Origin: Fredinandcohnia quinoae
GTDB lineage: Bacteria; Bacillota; Bacilli; Bacillales; Bacillaceae_L
Length of the DNA stretch: 64,000 bases
Direction: 5' to 3'
NCBI RefSeq assembly: GCF_022427965.1
Contig: NZ_JAKTTI010000015.1
Location: forward strand, 25,802 to 89,801
Part shown: positions 18,670-26,940 of the stretch, one piece after another
How positions within the stretch are numbered: position 1 is the stretch's first letter
Layout: each line of letters starts with the position of its first letter
Notes under the pieces: generated by a model
Database searches by the model: none
What the model was told of the DNA's origin: nothing
Seen by the model: the letters and a program-made list of their open reading frames with translations, nothing else
Made by a program: the position numbers and the translations under genes

Positions 18670-19161
18670 TTATCGATAATTAATAAATTGAACATCCACT
18701 GAAAGGTCTGCTTCACGGACAGCTGAAATGATTTGTTGTAAATCATCTCTACTCTTAGCTGTAACACGTATTTGATCATCTTGGATCTGACTTTTTACCT
18801 TCAGACCACTATTTTTAATAATTGTGTTTATTTTTTTTGCATTATCTTTATCGATTCCTTGAACTAGCTTGGCGCGTTGACGAACTGTTCCACCAGAAGC
18901 ATTTTCAACTTTTCCGTAGTCAAGATTTTTCGTTGCAACCCCACGCTTAATCATCTTGCTAATCAATACGTCCTTTAATTGTTCCAGCTTATACTCGTCA
19001 TCAGACACAAGGACAAGTTCTTCCTTATCAAGGGAAATATCACTTTTACTACCTTTAAAATCATAACGAGTTTTAATTTCCTTCATTGCAATACTAATTG
19101 CATTTGTTACTTCTGGCATTTCGACCTTTGAAACAATATCAAATGAGCTTTCTTTAGACAT
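18670..19161 (-). CDS. yitK: YajQ family nucleotide-binding protein (YitK)
   Basis: A 163-residue member of the YajQ/UPF0234 family, starting [17 protein letters not shown] and with [11 protein letters not shown]. These are two-subdomain ferredoxin-like proteins that bind nucleotides; members in proteobacteria bind c-di-GMP. The role in Bacillus is not established. GGAGGT precedes the ATG. It is monocistronic and divergent from cvfB, in the same order as yitJ-yitK-yitL of B. subtilis. Confidence 0.93.
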   Translation of the reverse strand: MSKESSFDIVSKVEMPEVTNAISIAMKEIKTRYDFKGSKSDISLDKEELVLVSDDEYKLEQLKDVLISKMIKRGVATKNLDYGKVENASGGTVRQRAKLVQGIDKDNAKKINTIIKNSGLKVKSQIQDDQIRVTAKSRDDLQQIISAVREADLSVDVQFINYR

Positions 19162-19305
19162 TGGCTACCTCCAAAAATATATATTTATTTTAATTATAGT
19201 AAAATACTACAGATAGAACAACTTATACCAAAACAGATTTCACTTATAAAAAGGTTATGTGGTATAGTTTATTAAGCATAGAACATGAAGGAAGGGTTTT
19301 ATAAG

Positions 19306-20166
19306 ATGAATGAATTAATACCGGGAACGGTTGTTACGTTAGATGTCGATCGAGAAGCACCATTTGGATATTTTTTAACAAATGGTGAAGAAGATGTTTT
19401 ATTACATAATAATGAGATTACTGAGGAATTTGATCTAGGTGATGAATTGACAGTATTCTTATTTCAGGATCATCAAGGAAGGCTTGCTGCTTCTATGAAG
19501 ATACCAACTGCCCAGCTTAATGCATATGATTGGGTGGAAGTCGTGGAAGTGAAGCGTGAGTTAGGTGTGTTTGTCAATATCGGAATAAATAAGGATATTC
19601 TTGTTTCAAAGGATGACCTTCATGAAATTTGGGATCTTTGGCCTGAACAAGGGGATCGCTTATATTGTTCATTAAAAACTGATAAAAATGGTCGTCTTTT
19701 TGGAAGGCTTGCAACCGAAGATGTCATTCGTACTATTTCCAAAAATGCGGAAAGAAAAGATTATAATAAAAATATAACTGGAACAGTGTACCGGCTGCTA
19801 TTGGTTGGTTCTTTTATCATCAGTGATGAAGGGTATATTGGTTTTATCCACGAAAGTCAGCGTAAGCGTGAGCCACGCTTAGGTGAAAAGGTACAGGGTC
19901 GAATTATTGATGTGAAGGAAGATGGTTCTGTTAATGTTTCATTACTTGCACGCGGCCACGAGGTGATAGGCGATGATGCAGAGCAGATTTACTCATATAT
20001 GGAAAGCCGTGGTGGAGCAATGCCATATTGGGACAAAAGTGATGCTGAAGAAATAAAAATACGATTTAACATGAGCAAATCAGCTTTCAAACGTGCGCTT
20101 GGAAATCTAATGAAGGTAGGCAAAGTGTATCAAGAGGAAGGCTGGACATATTTTAAGAAGGAATAA
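19306..20166 (+). CDS. cvfB: CvfB / YitL family S1-domain RNA-binding protein
   Basis: A 286-residue protein with an N-terminal S1-like region, a second S1 domain (WVEVVEVKRELGVFVNIG), a third (GTVYRLLLVGSFIISDEGYIGFIHESQ ... GRIIDVKEDGSVNVSL), and a C-terminal winged helix (FNMSKSAFKRALGNLMKVGKVYQEEG). This is the CvfB arrangement. In Staphylococcus CvfB binds RNA and affects virulence gene expression. An upstream in-frame ATG at 19285 has no ribosome binding site; AAGGG nine bases before the ATG at 19306 supports the start chosen here. Confidence 0.93.
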   Translation: MNELIPGTVVTLDVDREAPFGYFLTNGEEDVLLHNNEITEEFDLGDELTVFLFQDHQGRLAASMKIPTAQLNAYDWVEVVEVKRELGVFVNIGINKDILVSKDDLHEIWDLWPEQGDRLYCSLKTDKNGRLFGRLATEDVIRTISKNAERKDYNKNITGTVYRLLLVGSFIISDEGYIGFIHESQRKREPRLGEKVQGRIIDVKEDGSVNVSLLARGHEVIGDDAEQIYSYMESRGGAMPYWDKSDAEEIKIRFNMSKSAFKRALGNLMKVGKVYQEEGWTYFKKE

Positions 20167-20192
20167 AAAAGATACCCGAATCGGGTATCTTT
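20167..20192. terminator. Terminator of cvfB
   Basis: A perfect palindrome aaaagatacccga / tcgggtatctttt directly after the cvfB stop and next to the stop of the convergent small gene. Confidence 0.9.
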
Positions 20193-20195
20193 TTA

Positions 20196-20327
20196 TCATT
20201 TATGATCTGTTTTTTTAGAGTATTGATGCTTACCGTTTTGCCGGTTTTTTTCGCGCATCATATTTTTCTCATGTCGAAGTGCGTTATTATCTTGCGCTTT
20301 TTTATCATTATCACTCGTATGTGGCAT
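20196..20327 (-). CDS. Small charged protein (43 aa), possibly DUF3941
   Basis: An open frame of 43 codons found by reading the reverse strand: it starts MPHTSDNDKKAQDNNALRH and ends HQYSKKTDHK. It is very rich in Lys, Asn, Asp, Gln and His, with no hydrophobic core, so it is probably disordered. GGAGTG lies seven bases upstream of the ATG. I think it belongs to a short Bacillus-specific family annotated DUF3941, but this is from memory of the N-terminus only. No function is known. Confidence 0.65.
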   Translation of the reverse strand: MPHTSDNDKKAQDNNALRHEKNMMREKNRQNGKHQYSKKTDHK

Positions 20328-20392
20328 ATTAGAACACTCCTTTTCATGCTTTCAAATGTTAGCATTTCCAGTCATGTTCAAACTATGTAATC

Positions 20393-21256
20393 TTAGTTGC
20401 TTGGCAATTTATTTAAAAAGAAGATCGCGATTGTCCCTGGCCCGGAATGTGAACCTATGACTGCCCCAACATAATTAATATAGACTGATTTACATCCAAA
20501 CTTTTCTTCAAATAGTCTCTTTAATTCAAGTGCTTCGTCTTCGACATCCCCATGGCTAATTCCAATTGTTTGTTTCGAAAGGTCTACACCGCGTTCCTCC
20601 ATAATTTCAAGAATTCGTTTATTTACCTTCTTTTTCCCGCGGATTTTTTCAAGAGGGATTAGTTTTCCATCTTCAACATTTAAAATCGGCTTAATATTAA
20701 GTAACCCACCAACAAATGCGGAAGCTTTACTAATTCTGCCACCACGTGCTAAATATTCGAGATTATCAACAGTAAAAATATGTTCCATATGAGTGCTGTA
20801 AAATTTTACTAATTCAATAATTTCTTCTTTCGTGCCGCCTTTTGCAGCTAACTCAGCAGCCGCCTTCACAACTAAGCCCTCACCCAATGATGCACATTTT
20901 GTGTCAATTATGGTAAGGTCCAAATTTTGAAATTCTTCTTCAACCTCTGTTTTCATCATCACCGCTGTTTGATAAGTACCAGAAAGTTCCGATGAAAAAG
21001 CGATATAAATTGCTGGTTGATTTTCCTTAGCCAAGTTGGTAAAAAGTTCTTTGAATCGTGCTGGCGATACTTGTGAAGTCGTTGGTGCCTTGCCATTTCT
21101 CATCGCATCATATACTTCTTTTGGTTGAATCGAGGTAAGGTCCTCATATGCCTGTCCGTCTAGGTTTACTACTAGTGGAATCAAAGTTACATTTCCATCA
21201 TTAAAGAACTGCAATGGCAAATCACTTCCACTATCTGTAAGAATTTTAACAGTCAT
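20393..21256 (-). CDS. yitS: DegV family fatty-acid-binding protein (YitS)
   Basis: A 287-residue DegV/FakB-type protein. The family signature is present: ILTDSGSDLP at the N-terminus, PTTSQVSPARFKELF, IAFSSELSGTYQ, and the C-terminal GAVIGSHSGPGTIAIFF. FakB proteins bind a fatty acid and present it to the kinase FakA, feeding exogenous fatty acids into phospholipid synthesis (family knowledge). It is single-gene and cytosolic. The equivalent in B. subtilis is YitS, next to yitT as here. Confidence 0.92.
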   Translation of the reverse strand: MTVKILTDSGSDLPLQFFNDGNVTLIPLVVNLDGQAYEDLTSIQPKEVYDAMRNGKAPTTSQVSPARFKELFTNLAKENQPAIYIAFSSELSGTYQTAVMMKTEVEEEFQNLDLTIIDTKCASLGEGLVVKAAAELAAKGGTKEEIIELVKFYSTHMEHIFTVDNLEYLARGGRISKASAFVGGLLNIKPILNVEDGKLIPLEKIRGKKKVNKRILEIMEERGVDLSKQTIGISHGDVEDEALELKRLFEEKFGCKSVYINYVGAVIGSHSGPGTIAIFFLNKLPSN

Positions 21257-21424
21257 TTTTTCACCTACTTTTTAAATTTTATCATTTCAACTGTTATATC
21301 TAACGTAAGTGTATCTAGTAATGATAAAAAATACAATAAAAAGAGTTTTATAATAATATCAACTTTTAATTGAAACTATTTCAGGGTAGATTAAACATGA
21401 AAGATATTCCAGGAGGAATGACTT

Positions 21425-22267
21425 ATGATCTTGTCTGAAACGAAAAAAGTAATAATTGTTATCGTTGGGGCTTTATTAAATGCACTAGGTTTAAATTTAT
21501 TTTTAATCCCAGCTGATGTATATTCAGGTGGTTTTACTGGAATTGCACAGTTGCTATCGAGGGTTCTTGAGGAATTCAGTCCTATCTTTATTTCAACCGG
21601 TATATTATTGCTATTATTGAATATACCAGTAGCTATTTTAGGCTGGATGAAAGTTGGTAAATCATTCACATTATATAGCTTTCTTTCTGTCGCTTTGACA
21701 ACTGTATTTATGGGTATTATCCCACTTGAAAAAGTCTCTGATGATATTTTATTGAATGCAGTATTTGGTGGGGTCATTCAAGCTGTAGGTATCGGACTTA
21801 CATTAAAATGGGGTGCTTCAACAGGAGGTCTTGATATCATAGCAATGGTTCTTTCGCGAGTCAAGGATCGACCAATTGGTACGTATTTTTTCTCGTTAAA
21901 TGCGGTCATTATTTTATCTGCAGGTCTACTTTATGGGTGGGAAAAGGCATTATATACACTAGTTGCACTATATGCTTCGACAAGAGTCATTGATATGATC
22001 CATACACGACATGTGAAATTAACAGCAATGATTATTACGAAAAAGGCAGATGAATTGAAAAAGGCTATCCATGAAAAGCTTGTGCGAGGAATTACAATGC
22101 TGCCAGCGAAGGGCGCCTATTCGAATGAGAGTAAAGATATGTTAATGATTGTAATCACAAGATATGAATTATATGATTTAGAACGAGTGATAAAGGAAGT
22201 TGACCCAAATGCTTTTACAAACGTAATCCAATCGATGGGTGTTTTCGGATTTTTTCGGAAGGAGTAG
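21425..22267 (+). CDS. yitT: YitT family membrane protein (DUF161/DUF2179)
   Basis: A 280-residue protein with five to six membrane helices in its first 190 residues (LNALGLNLFLIPADVYSGGFTG; GASTGGLDIIAMVLSR). A C-terminal cytosolic DUF2179 domain follows (HEKLVRGITMLPAKGAYSNESKDMLMIVITRYEL ... DPNAFTNVIQSMGVFGFF). Function is unknown; the soluble domain looks like a small ferredoxin-like ligand-binding module. AGGAGG eight bases upstream of the ATG fixes the start. Confidence 0.93.
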   Translation: MILSETKKVIIVIVGALLNALGLNLFLIPADVYSGGFTGIAQLLSRVLEEFSPIFISTGILLLLLNIPVAILGWMKVGKSFTLYSFLSVALTTVFMGIIPLEKVSDDILLNAVFGGVIQAVGIGLTLKWGASTGGLDIIAMVLSRVKDRPIGTYFFSLNAVIILSAGLLYGWEKALYTLVALYASTRVIDMIHTRHVKLTAMIITKKADELKKAIHEKLVRGITMLPAKGAYSNESKDMLMIVITRYELYDLERVIKEVDPNAFTNVIQSMGVFGFFRKE

Positions 22268-22314
22268 AAACTTTTTTGCTTTGAAATCGACAAATGAGTA
22301 AAGGGGTGACATTA

Positions 22315-23169
22315 ATGAAACAAAAATTATTTTTATTATTACTATCAATCATGACTATTTTTATATTTTCTGGATGTGGGGCTAAAGAGGTAAAGCCTGT
22401 TAATAGTGGGGAAGACATTACAAAAGAACAACCGATAGATGATAAGGAACCAGGTTTAGTGGAGAATCCTATTGAAAAGCTTGAAACAAATGTGGAAATA
22501 GAGCCTAACGAAAGCGAAGCTAATATAATAATTACATTAAAAAATACAAGTGAGAATTCAGTTAATATCATTTTTCCTTCGGGACAAAAATTTGACTTTG
22601 TTATTACAAATGAAGCAGGTCATGAAGTATATAGCTATTCAATCGATAAATCATTTGTTCAAGTACTCGAAGAAATAGAATTAAAAGCCGGAACTGAAGA
22701 AAGTTGGGTTGAAAAATGGGACTATACGACAAATGATGGAGAACGATTGCCAGCTGGAGAATATAAAATAAGTGCAAAAGTAACCGCTTCGCAAGTAAAT
22801 GAGCAGAAGGTTGCTTCAAATGATTTGCAATCAAGTAATGCGACTTTTACGATTCCGGTTGGTAATAATGCATTCCGAAATGTAGAGGTTAGCGGTGAGA
22901 ATGGTGAATATATTGTAACAGGAGAGGCAAGGGTTTTTGAAGCTAGCTTTTTGTATACAGTAGAAGATGGTCATGATTATATTATTAATGAAACTGCCCA
23001 AATGGCAAGTGAAGGTGCTCCTGCATGGGCAGAATTTAAAATAGAAATATCAATCCCTAAGGAAAAATTGCCTGAAAATGGTGCATTAATCATTCATCTC
23101 TACGAAAAAAGCGCAAAAGACGGCTCAATTATCAACTCTTACAACGCTCTATTGCAACGATTTCAATAA
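22315..23169 (+). CDS. Lipoprotein with BsuPI (Ipi) and Gmad2 domains
   Basis: A 284-residue exported protein. A signal peptide ends in lipobox FSGC (IFIFSGCGAKE), so it is a lipoprotein. After a charged linker, residues ~50-180 form a BsuPI domain (NVEIEPNESEANIIITLKN ... LPAGEYKISAKV), as in the B. subtilis intracellular proteinase inhibitor Ipi. Residues ~185-284 form a Gmad2 immunoglobulin-like domain (GEARVFEASFLYTVEDGH ... SAKDGSIINSY), common in spore germination lipoproteins. AAGGGGTG precedes the ATG at 22315; an upstream in-frame ATG at 22294 lacks one. ipi lies next to yitT in B. subtilis, so this may be its longer, exported relative. Confidence 0.85.
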   Translation: MKQKLFLLLLSIMTIFIFSGCGAKEVKPVNSGEDITKEQPIDDKEPGLVENPIEKLETNVEIEPNESEANIIITLKNTSENSVNIIFPSGQKFDFVITNEAGHEVYSYSIDKSFVQVLEEIELKAGTEESWVEKWDYTTNDGERLPAGEYKISAKVTASQVNEQKVASNDLQSSNATFTIPVGNNAFRNVEVSGENGEYIVTGEARVFEASFLYTVEDGHDYIINETAQMASEGAPAWAEFKIEISIPKEKLPENGALIIHLYEKSAKDGSIINSYNALLQRFQ

Positions 23170-23172
23170 AGA

Positions 23173-23207
23173 TAGGCACCATTTTACAATGGTGCCTAGT
23201 TTTTTAT
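23173..23207 (+). terminator. Terminator of the BsuPI lipoprotein gene
   Basis: taggcaccatt pairs perfectly with aatggtgccta around a four-base loop, followed by a T run. Confidence 0.9.
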
Positions 23208-23264
23208 TAAATGGTAAGAACCTATAAAGTTTTACGGCTAGACAAAGCTCCTGTGCATTTCTAA

Positions 23265-23462
23265 CTATTGAAGTTGATCTAGTTTATTTTGTAGTTCGCG
23301 TAGTTGAACTTTTTCAGCTGTTGTTGAGTTTGCATATGCAGAAGAAAGAGCATTTTTGGCTACGGAAATAGCATCATCAGGTGAAGTGTTTCCTTGTCCA
23401 TTCACTGCCTGTTTAGCAATTGCTACCGTTTCTCGGGCCTTTTGGAATAACATATTACCCAT
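23265..23462 (-). CDS. DUF3813 family small protein
   Basis: A 65-residue, mostly helical soluble protein starting MGNMLFQKARETVAIAKQAV and with AISVAKNALSSAYANST. This is the DUF3813 pattern found across Bacillus next to the yitU-type HAD gene. No function is known. Its ribosome binding site GGGGGAG lies inside the 3' end of the upstream small gene, so the two are co-transcribed and coupled. Confidence 0.8.
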   Translation of the reverse strand: MGNMLFQKARETVAIAKQAVNGQGNTSPDDAISVAKNALSSAYANSTTAEKVQLRELQNKLDQLQ

Positions 23463-23464
23463 TT

Positions 23465-23614
23465 TTAAACTCCCCCTAAAGAGGACTTTTCAACATTTTT
23501 CATTTTTTTCTCTTCTGCCTCTGCTAAAGTAGAACGGTACGGAAAGCGTTGTGCATGTTGTTGAACTGCATCAGCACCTTGATGAACAAATCGCTTTGAT
23601 TTATTACTACCCAT
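23465..23614 (-). CDS. Unrecognised 49-aa small protein
   Basis: An open frame of 49 codons on the reverse strand: it begins MGSNKSKRFVHQGADAVQQH and has a Lys/Glu-rich C-terminal half ending SSLGGV. It is hydrophilic. AGGAGGT stands eight bases before the ATG, an excellent site, and the stop is two bases from the start of the DUF3813 gene. I do not recognise the family. The strong ribosome binding site and tight coupling support it as a real gene. Confidence 0.7.
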   Translation of the reverse strand: MGSNKSKRFVHQGADAVQQHAQRFPYRSTLAEAEEKKMKNVEKSSLGGV

Positions 23615-23717
23615 CCGTAATTACCTCCTCATATTAACAGCATTAAAGGACGCTTATAACATTGCGTCATTACATAGTCTATAACAAAAAGAAACATTTA
23701 TAACGGTAATTATTTCT

Positions 23718-23746
23718 GAAAAAAAGAACTGGCTTTCACCAGTTCT
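23718..23746 (-). terminator. Terminator of the HAD phosphatase gene
   Basis: On the reverse strand agaactgg and ccagttct form a stem around a six-base loop, followed by seven T, just after the HAD gene stop. Confidence 0.88.
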
Positions 23747-23750
23747 CCCA

Positions 23751-24572
23751 TTATAATGCTTTATTTAGTTTTAAAACTTCTTCCAAGTAGAGAGCAATTC
23801 CATCCTCTTCATTAGAAAGTGTCACTTGATTTGCAATATTTTTTAACTGATCAATTGCATTTCCCATCGCGATTCCATGGCCAGCATACTCAATCATTTC
23901 AAAATCATTATCCTCATCACCAAAAGCAATAATTCGTTCCGCAGGGATATTATAATGTTTTGCTACCCTCTGAATTCCAACTGCCTTATTCAATCCACTT
24001 TTTACAAGCTCAATGACATGCCATGGTGCACCCCATTTGCGATGATCAATTACTTCAGCATGTACATCTGATAAATACTTTCGAATCTTTTGAGCTACTT
24101 CCTCATCTGGATGGATTAAAATTGAAGTAGGATCACTTTTTAGGATTCTTCGTAAATCCCCAGTTTCAATATTCGGTGTTCCCATACTAAATACATCAAG
24201 TAATGATTCATCATGGTAATGGAAATATACTTCATCAATTACTTCAGCACATATATTTTTTACACGAAATTCTTCGCTTACCTCAACAATGTCTTTAACA
24301 ATCTTAAGATCCATTGGAGTGTGGTATGTTCCCCAACCCTCATCTAATGGATGGTGTACAAATGCACCATTAAAATTTACAATCGGAGTAGTTAGCCCAA
24401 GCTCTTGATAATACATCGCGCTTGAACGAAAAGGACGTCCAGTTGCAATCATGACAATATGACCTTCCTGCTTCGCTTTCAAAAGAACCTCTTTTGATTT
24501 AGCTGAAATAGTCTTATCATCCTTCAATAATGTTCCATCTAAGTCAAGTGCTATAATATGCTGTTTCGTCAT
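23751..24572 (-). CDS. yitU: Cof-type HAD phosphatase (YitU)
   Basis: A 273-residue HAD-IIB hydrolase. Motif I is DLDGTLLKDD (nucleophile Asp near residue 11), motif II is ATGRPF, motif III is the Lys in KSGLNKAVG, and motif IV is FGDEDNDFEM. The Cof group dephosphorylates sugar phosphates and cofactors such as FMN or precursors; YitU of B. subtilis is known as a flavin-pathway phosphatase. The substrate here is inferred only. The length is normal, and it is a single-gene unit with its own terminator. Confidence 0.93.
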   Translation of the reverse strand: MTKQHIIALDLDGTLLKDDKTISAKSKEVLLKAKQEGHIVMIATGRPFRSSAMYYQELGLTTPIVNFNGAFVHHPLDEGWGTYHTPMDLKIVKDIVEVSEEFRVKNICAEVIDEVYFHYHDESLLDVFSMGTPNIETGDLRRILKSDPTSILIHPDEEVAQKIRKYLSDVHAEVIDHRKWGAPWHVIELVKSGLNKAVGIQRVAKHYNIPAERIIAFGDEDNDFEMIEYAGHGIAMGNAIDQLKNIANQVTLSNEEDGIALYLEEVLKLNKAL

Positions 24573-24731
24573 AATATCTCCTTCACCCCAGTTTTTTCCC
24601 TCTCATGTTAAAAATGCTATTCACTAATCAAACAATTTATAATCTAACTTAAACATTAAACGAAAAAATCGTCAAATGAAAAGGAAATTTTTACTTAGAT
24701 AAAGTATTGATTACCTTACTTTACTTGTAAT

Positions 24732-24774
24732 AAAAAAACGTGTAAGCTATCATTTAATAGCTTACACGTCTTTT
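24732..24774 (-). terminator. Terminator of the MIP18/DUF2249 operon
   Basis: acgtgtaagctat (24738-24750) pairs with atagcttacacgt (24757-24769). On the reverse strand it is followed by seven T. It ends the operon that starts at 27194. Confidence 0.9.
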
Positions 24775-24777
24775 TGT

Positions 24778-25086
24778 TTATCTAATTCCTAAAGCAATCT
24801 TCGCATAACGACTCATCATTTCTTTTGACCAAGGAGGACTCCAAACGATATTAACATCTACACCTTTGATTTCAGGTAAGTCAGTAAGAACATGTTTTAC
24901 ATCTGCAGCAATCGTACCAGCAAGTGGACAGCCCATTGATGTTAAAGTCATTGTTACTGTTACAATCCCTTCATCATCCATTTCCACACCGTAGACCAGT
25001 CCTAAATTTACAATATCAATCCCTAATTCAGGGTCATTAACTTGCTCCAATGCACCCATTATATTTTCTTCTAACGCTTTGTCCAT
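24778..25086 (-). CDS. yitW: MIP18 family (DUF59) protein YitW
   Basis: A 102-residue MIP18/SufT-type protein: VNDPELGIDIVNLGLVYGV, LTSMGCPLAGTI with the conserved Cys, and IVWSPPWSKEMMS. Such proteins help maturation of iron-sulfur proteins. A start six codons upstream is possible, but GGAGTG before the ATG at 25086 fits better. It is the last gene of the reverse-strand run that begins with two DUF2249 genes; the 55-base gap upstream leaves room for its own promoter, and yitW is a core gene elsewhere in Bacillus. Confidence 0.9.
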   Translation of the reverse strand: MDKALEENIMGALEQVNDPELGIDIVNLGLVYGVEMDDEGIVTVTMTLTSMGCPLAGTIAADVKHVLTDLPEIKGVDVNIVWSPPWSKEMMSRYAKIALGIR

Positions 25087-25159
25087 TTTGAACACTCCTT
25101 TCAAGGATTAGCTTATTTCTAGTATACCGAATCATGTTTATAAAGTGAAATAACCTGGC

Positions 25160-25462
25160 TTAATAACCTCTTAATTGCTGCATTGCTTCAGGGGACATCT
25201 TTTCAGGTGACCAAGCAGGCTGCCATACAATGATTACTTCAACATCATTTACTTCATCAAGATAAGAAACAGCATGTTTGACACCACTAGTAATGCTATC
25301 GTGCAAAGGACATCCTGGTGTTGTTAATGTCATTTCGATAAAAACATCTTTATTGTCTCTAATATCAATTTCATATATAAGTCCTAAGTCAACTACATTA
25401 ATATTTAACTCAGGATCAATTACTTGCTTTAATTGTTCAATAATTTGGTCACGTAATTCCAT
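25160..25462 (-). CDS. Second MIP18 family (DUF59) protein
   Basis: A 100-residue paralogue of the neighbouring YitW: VIDPELNINVVDLGLIYEI, LTTPGCPLHDSITSGVKHAV, IVWQPAWSPEKMS. The reactive Cys is retained. The C-terminus (EAMQQLRGY) differs. It lies 17 bases after the oxidase/NnrS-like membrane gene and clearly belongs to the Fnr-box operon. Delivery or repair of an iron-sulfur cluster or metal for an anaerobic enzyme is a reasonable guess, not shown. Confidence 0.88.
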   Translation of the reverse strand: MELRDQIIEQLKQVIDPELNINVVDLGLIYEIDIRDNKDVFIEMTLTTPGCPLHDSITSGVKHAVSYLDEVNDVEVIIVWQPAWSPEKMSPEAMQQLRGY

Positions 25463-25479
25463 CTGACATTCCTCCTTTT

Positions 25480-26721
25480 TTATTTCCTTAAAACATTAAT
25501 GACTGTATAACTAAAAACGAATGTAGCAACTAGTACTAGCCCTTGACCGATGGTGAAAATAAGCAATTGCCCAGTGAAGATTGACACTAGAACAATTAGA
25601 ACACCAAACAGAAAGCTATAGAAAATCGGATATGCCAGTTTTTCATCAATCAATTGCTTTAAGGTGGGTACATTGCTTTTTCCAATTTCCTTGCTATAAC
25701 GATGTGTCCACCAAAGAAATGGAATAATTTTATACAAATATCCAAGAATACTACAGACAATCCAGCAGAATATATAAAGGTAAATAAGTAAACCAAAAAA
25801 TCGATAATGACCTGGAAAGAATGAAAGTACCATTGCAAGTCCATGTATGACAAGACCAAAACTAATTGCATACAGTGAAAAGGTAAATGGCTTATCAAGT
25901 TTTTTCTTCAGCCTTGCCTTAATGATTAAATAAATGTGATATGAGAATATTGAAAATCCTATAAATAGAATACTTAATCCTATTTGAAAGAGGTATGTTT
26001 CCTCAGTTATAAAGCTAATAATTGAGACAACAAGACCTGCTACATACACGATATATACCCATTTACTTGGCTTCATAGAAAAACCATGTGCTAGTGAAAA
26101 CATTGGAACCATCTTATAGGAAAATCCAAAAATTAAAAGGGTAAACCAGCCGGTGATTCCTAATAAAATATGGGATTTTAACACTACGATATGATTGAAA
26201 TCTGTAAGTCCCATACCCATATTAACTGCTAAAAGAATCCCAAGTGTTATCGTAATCAAAAGACAAGCCAGAGCACTGCCTACTAAAAGTGTTAAAATAT
26301 TCTTCTTAGCTTGCTTTTTCATTGTCATGAACATTTGAAAAATAAATAACAATATTCCAAGTACAGCAATAATACCTGTGATCGCAGCTAATTTAAATGA
26401 AAAAGATAAAGTAATCGCAAATCCAGCAATCCCAATTGCACTTATACCGAACTGGAAGAAACCGAACGTTTCACTCCAAATTGGTGTTAAAAAAGCTACA
26501 GGTACGAGCTGATACATGGCTCCCATTGCTACCATCAAAGCCCAACCAAGGACTAATAAATGAACTGCAGACAATATCGCTGGTGAACGAAAATATTCTT
26601 CTACAATTAAATGACCATTGAAAAGTAGAATCACTTGAGAAGCACAAAAGGCAATAAGACTAAAAATGATAAATGATAACGGCAGCTTGATATTTGTTTC
26701 ATTTGAAATCGAAGGCATCAT
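25480..26721 (-). CDS. Twelve-helix membrane protein, NnrS / oxidase subunit I-like
   Basis: A 413-residue integral membrane protein with about 12 helices. Histidines fall inside helices in a pattern like NnrS and oxidase subunit I: H54 in SAVHLLVLGWALMVAMGAMYQLVP, another in LKSHILLGITGWFTLLIFGFSYKMVP, one in LAHGF, and one in VIHGLAMVLSF. The repeated Gly-Trp ... Tyr-x-Leu/Met-Val-Pro unit suggests internal duplication. NnrS proteins are haem-copper membrane proteins made under NO stress. It sits between DUF2249 and MIP18 genes behind an Fnr-type box. Its exact function is unknown to me. Confidence 0.75.
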   Translation of the reverse strand: MMPSISNETNIKLPLSFIIFSLIAFCASQVILLFNGHLIVEEYFRSPAILSAVHLLVLGWALMVAMGAMYQLVPVAFLTPIWSETFGFFQFGISAIGIAGFAITLSFSFKLAAITGIIAVLGILLFIFQMFMTMKKQAKKNILTLLVGSALACLLITITLGILLAVNMGMGLTDFNHIVVLKSHILLGITGWFTLLIFGFSYKMVPMFSLAHGFSMKPSKWVYIVYVAGLVVSIISFITEETYLFQIGLSILFIGFSIFSYHIYLIIKARLKKKLDKPFTFSLYAISFGLVIHGLAMVLSFFPGHYRFFGLLIYLYIFCWIVCSILGYLYKIIPFLWWTHRYSKEIGKSNVPTLKQLIDEKLAYPIFYSFLFGVLIVLVSIFTGQLLIFTIGQGLVLVATFVFSYTVINVLRK

Positions 26722-26733
26722 GTTAGTAACACC

Positions 26734-26940
26734 TTATTTCGTAATATCAATTTGAAAGCTGCCATCAGGATTCGGTGTTGTTGTATAAGTACAACCCAAA
26801 TCATCTAGGTGTTCATACAAAAACATCGGTCTTCTATCATTAATTATTGTTAGTGTTTCACCTTTATTTAATTTCTCAAGTGTTGTTAATGTTCTCATCA
26901 TCGGTTGAGGGGGTTCAAGTCCTCGGTTATCTAAAATCAT
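26734..26940 (-). CDS. DUF2249 protein, TusA-like fold
   Basis: A 68-residue protein with LDNRGLEPPQPMMRTLTTLEKLNKGETLTI, a DUF2249 signature that resembles TusA (D-x-RGLxxPxP). The TusA cysteine is absent (the position after PPQP is Met), so it is not a sulfur carrier of the usual kind. DUF2249 proteins are frequently found with hemerythrin-like and denitrification genes. It starts within the stop of the upstream DUF2249 gene (four-base overlap), so the two are coupled. Confidence 0.85.
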   Translation of the reverse strand: MILDNRGLEPPQPMMRTLTTLEKLNKGETLTIINDRRPMFLYEHLDDLGCTYTTTPNPDGSFQIDITK

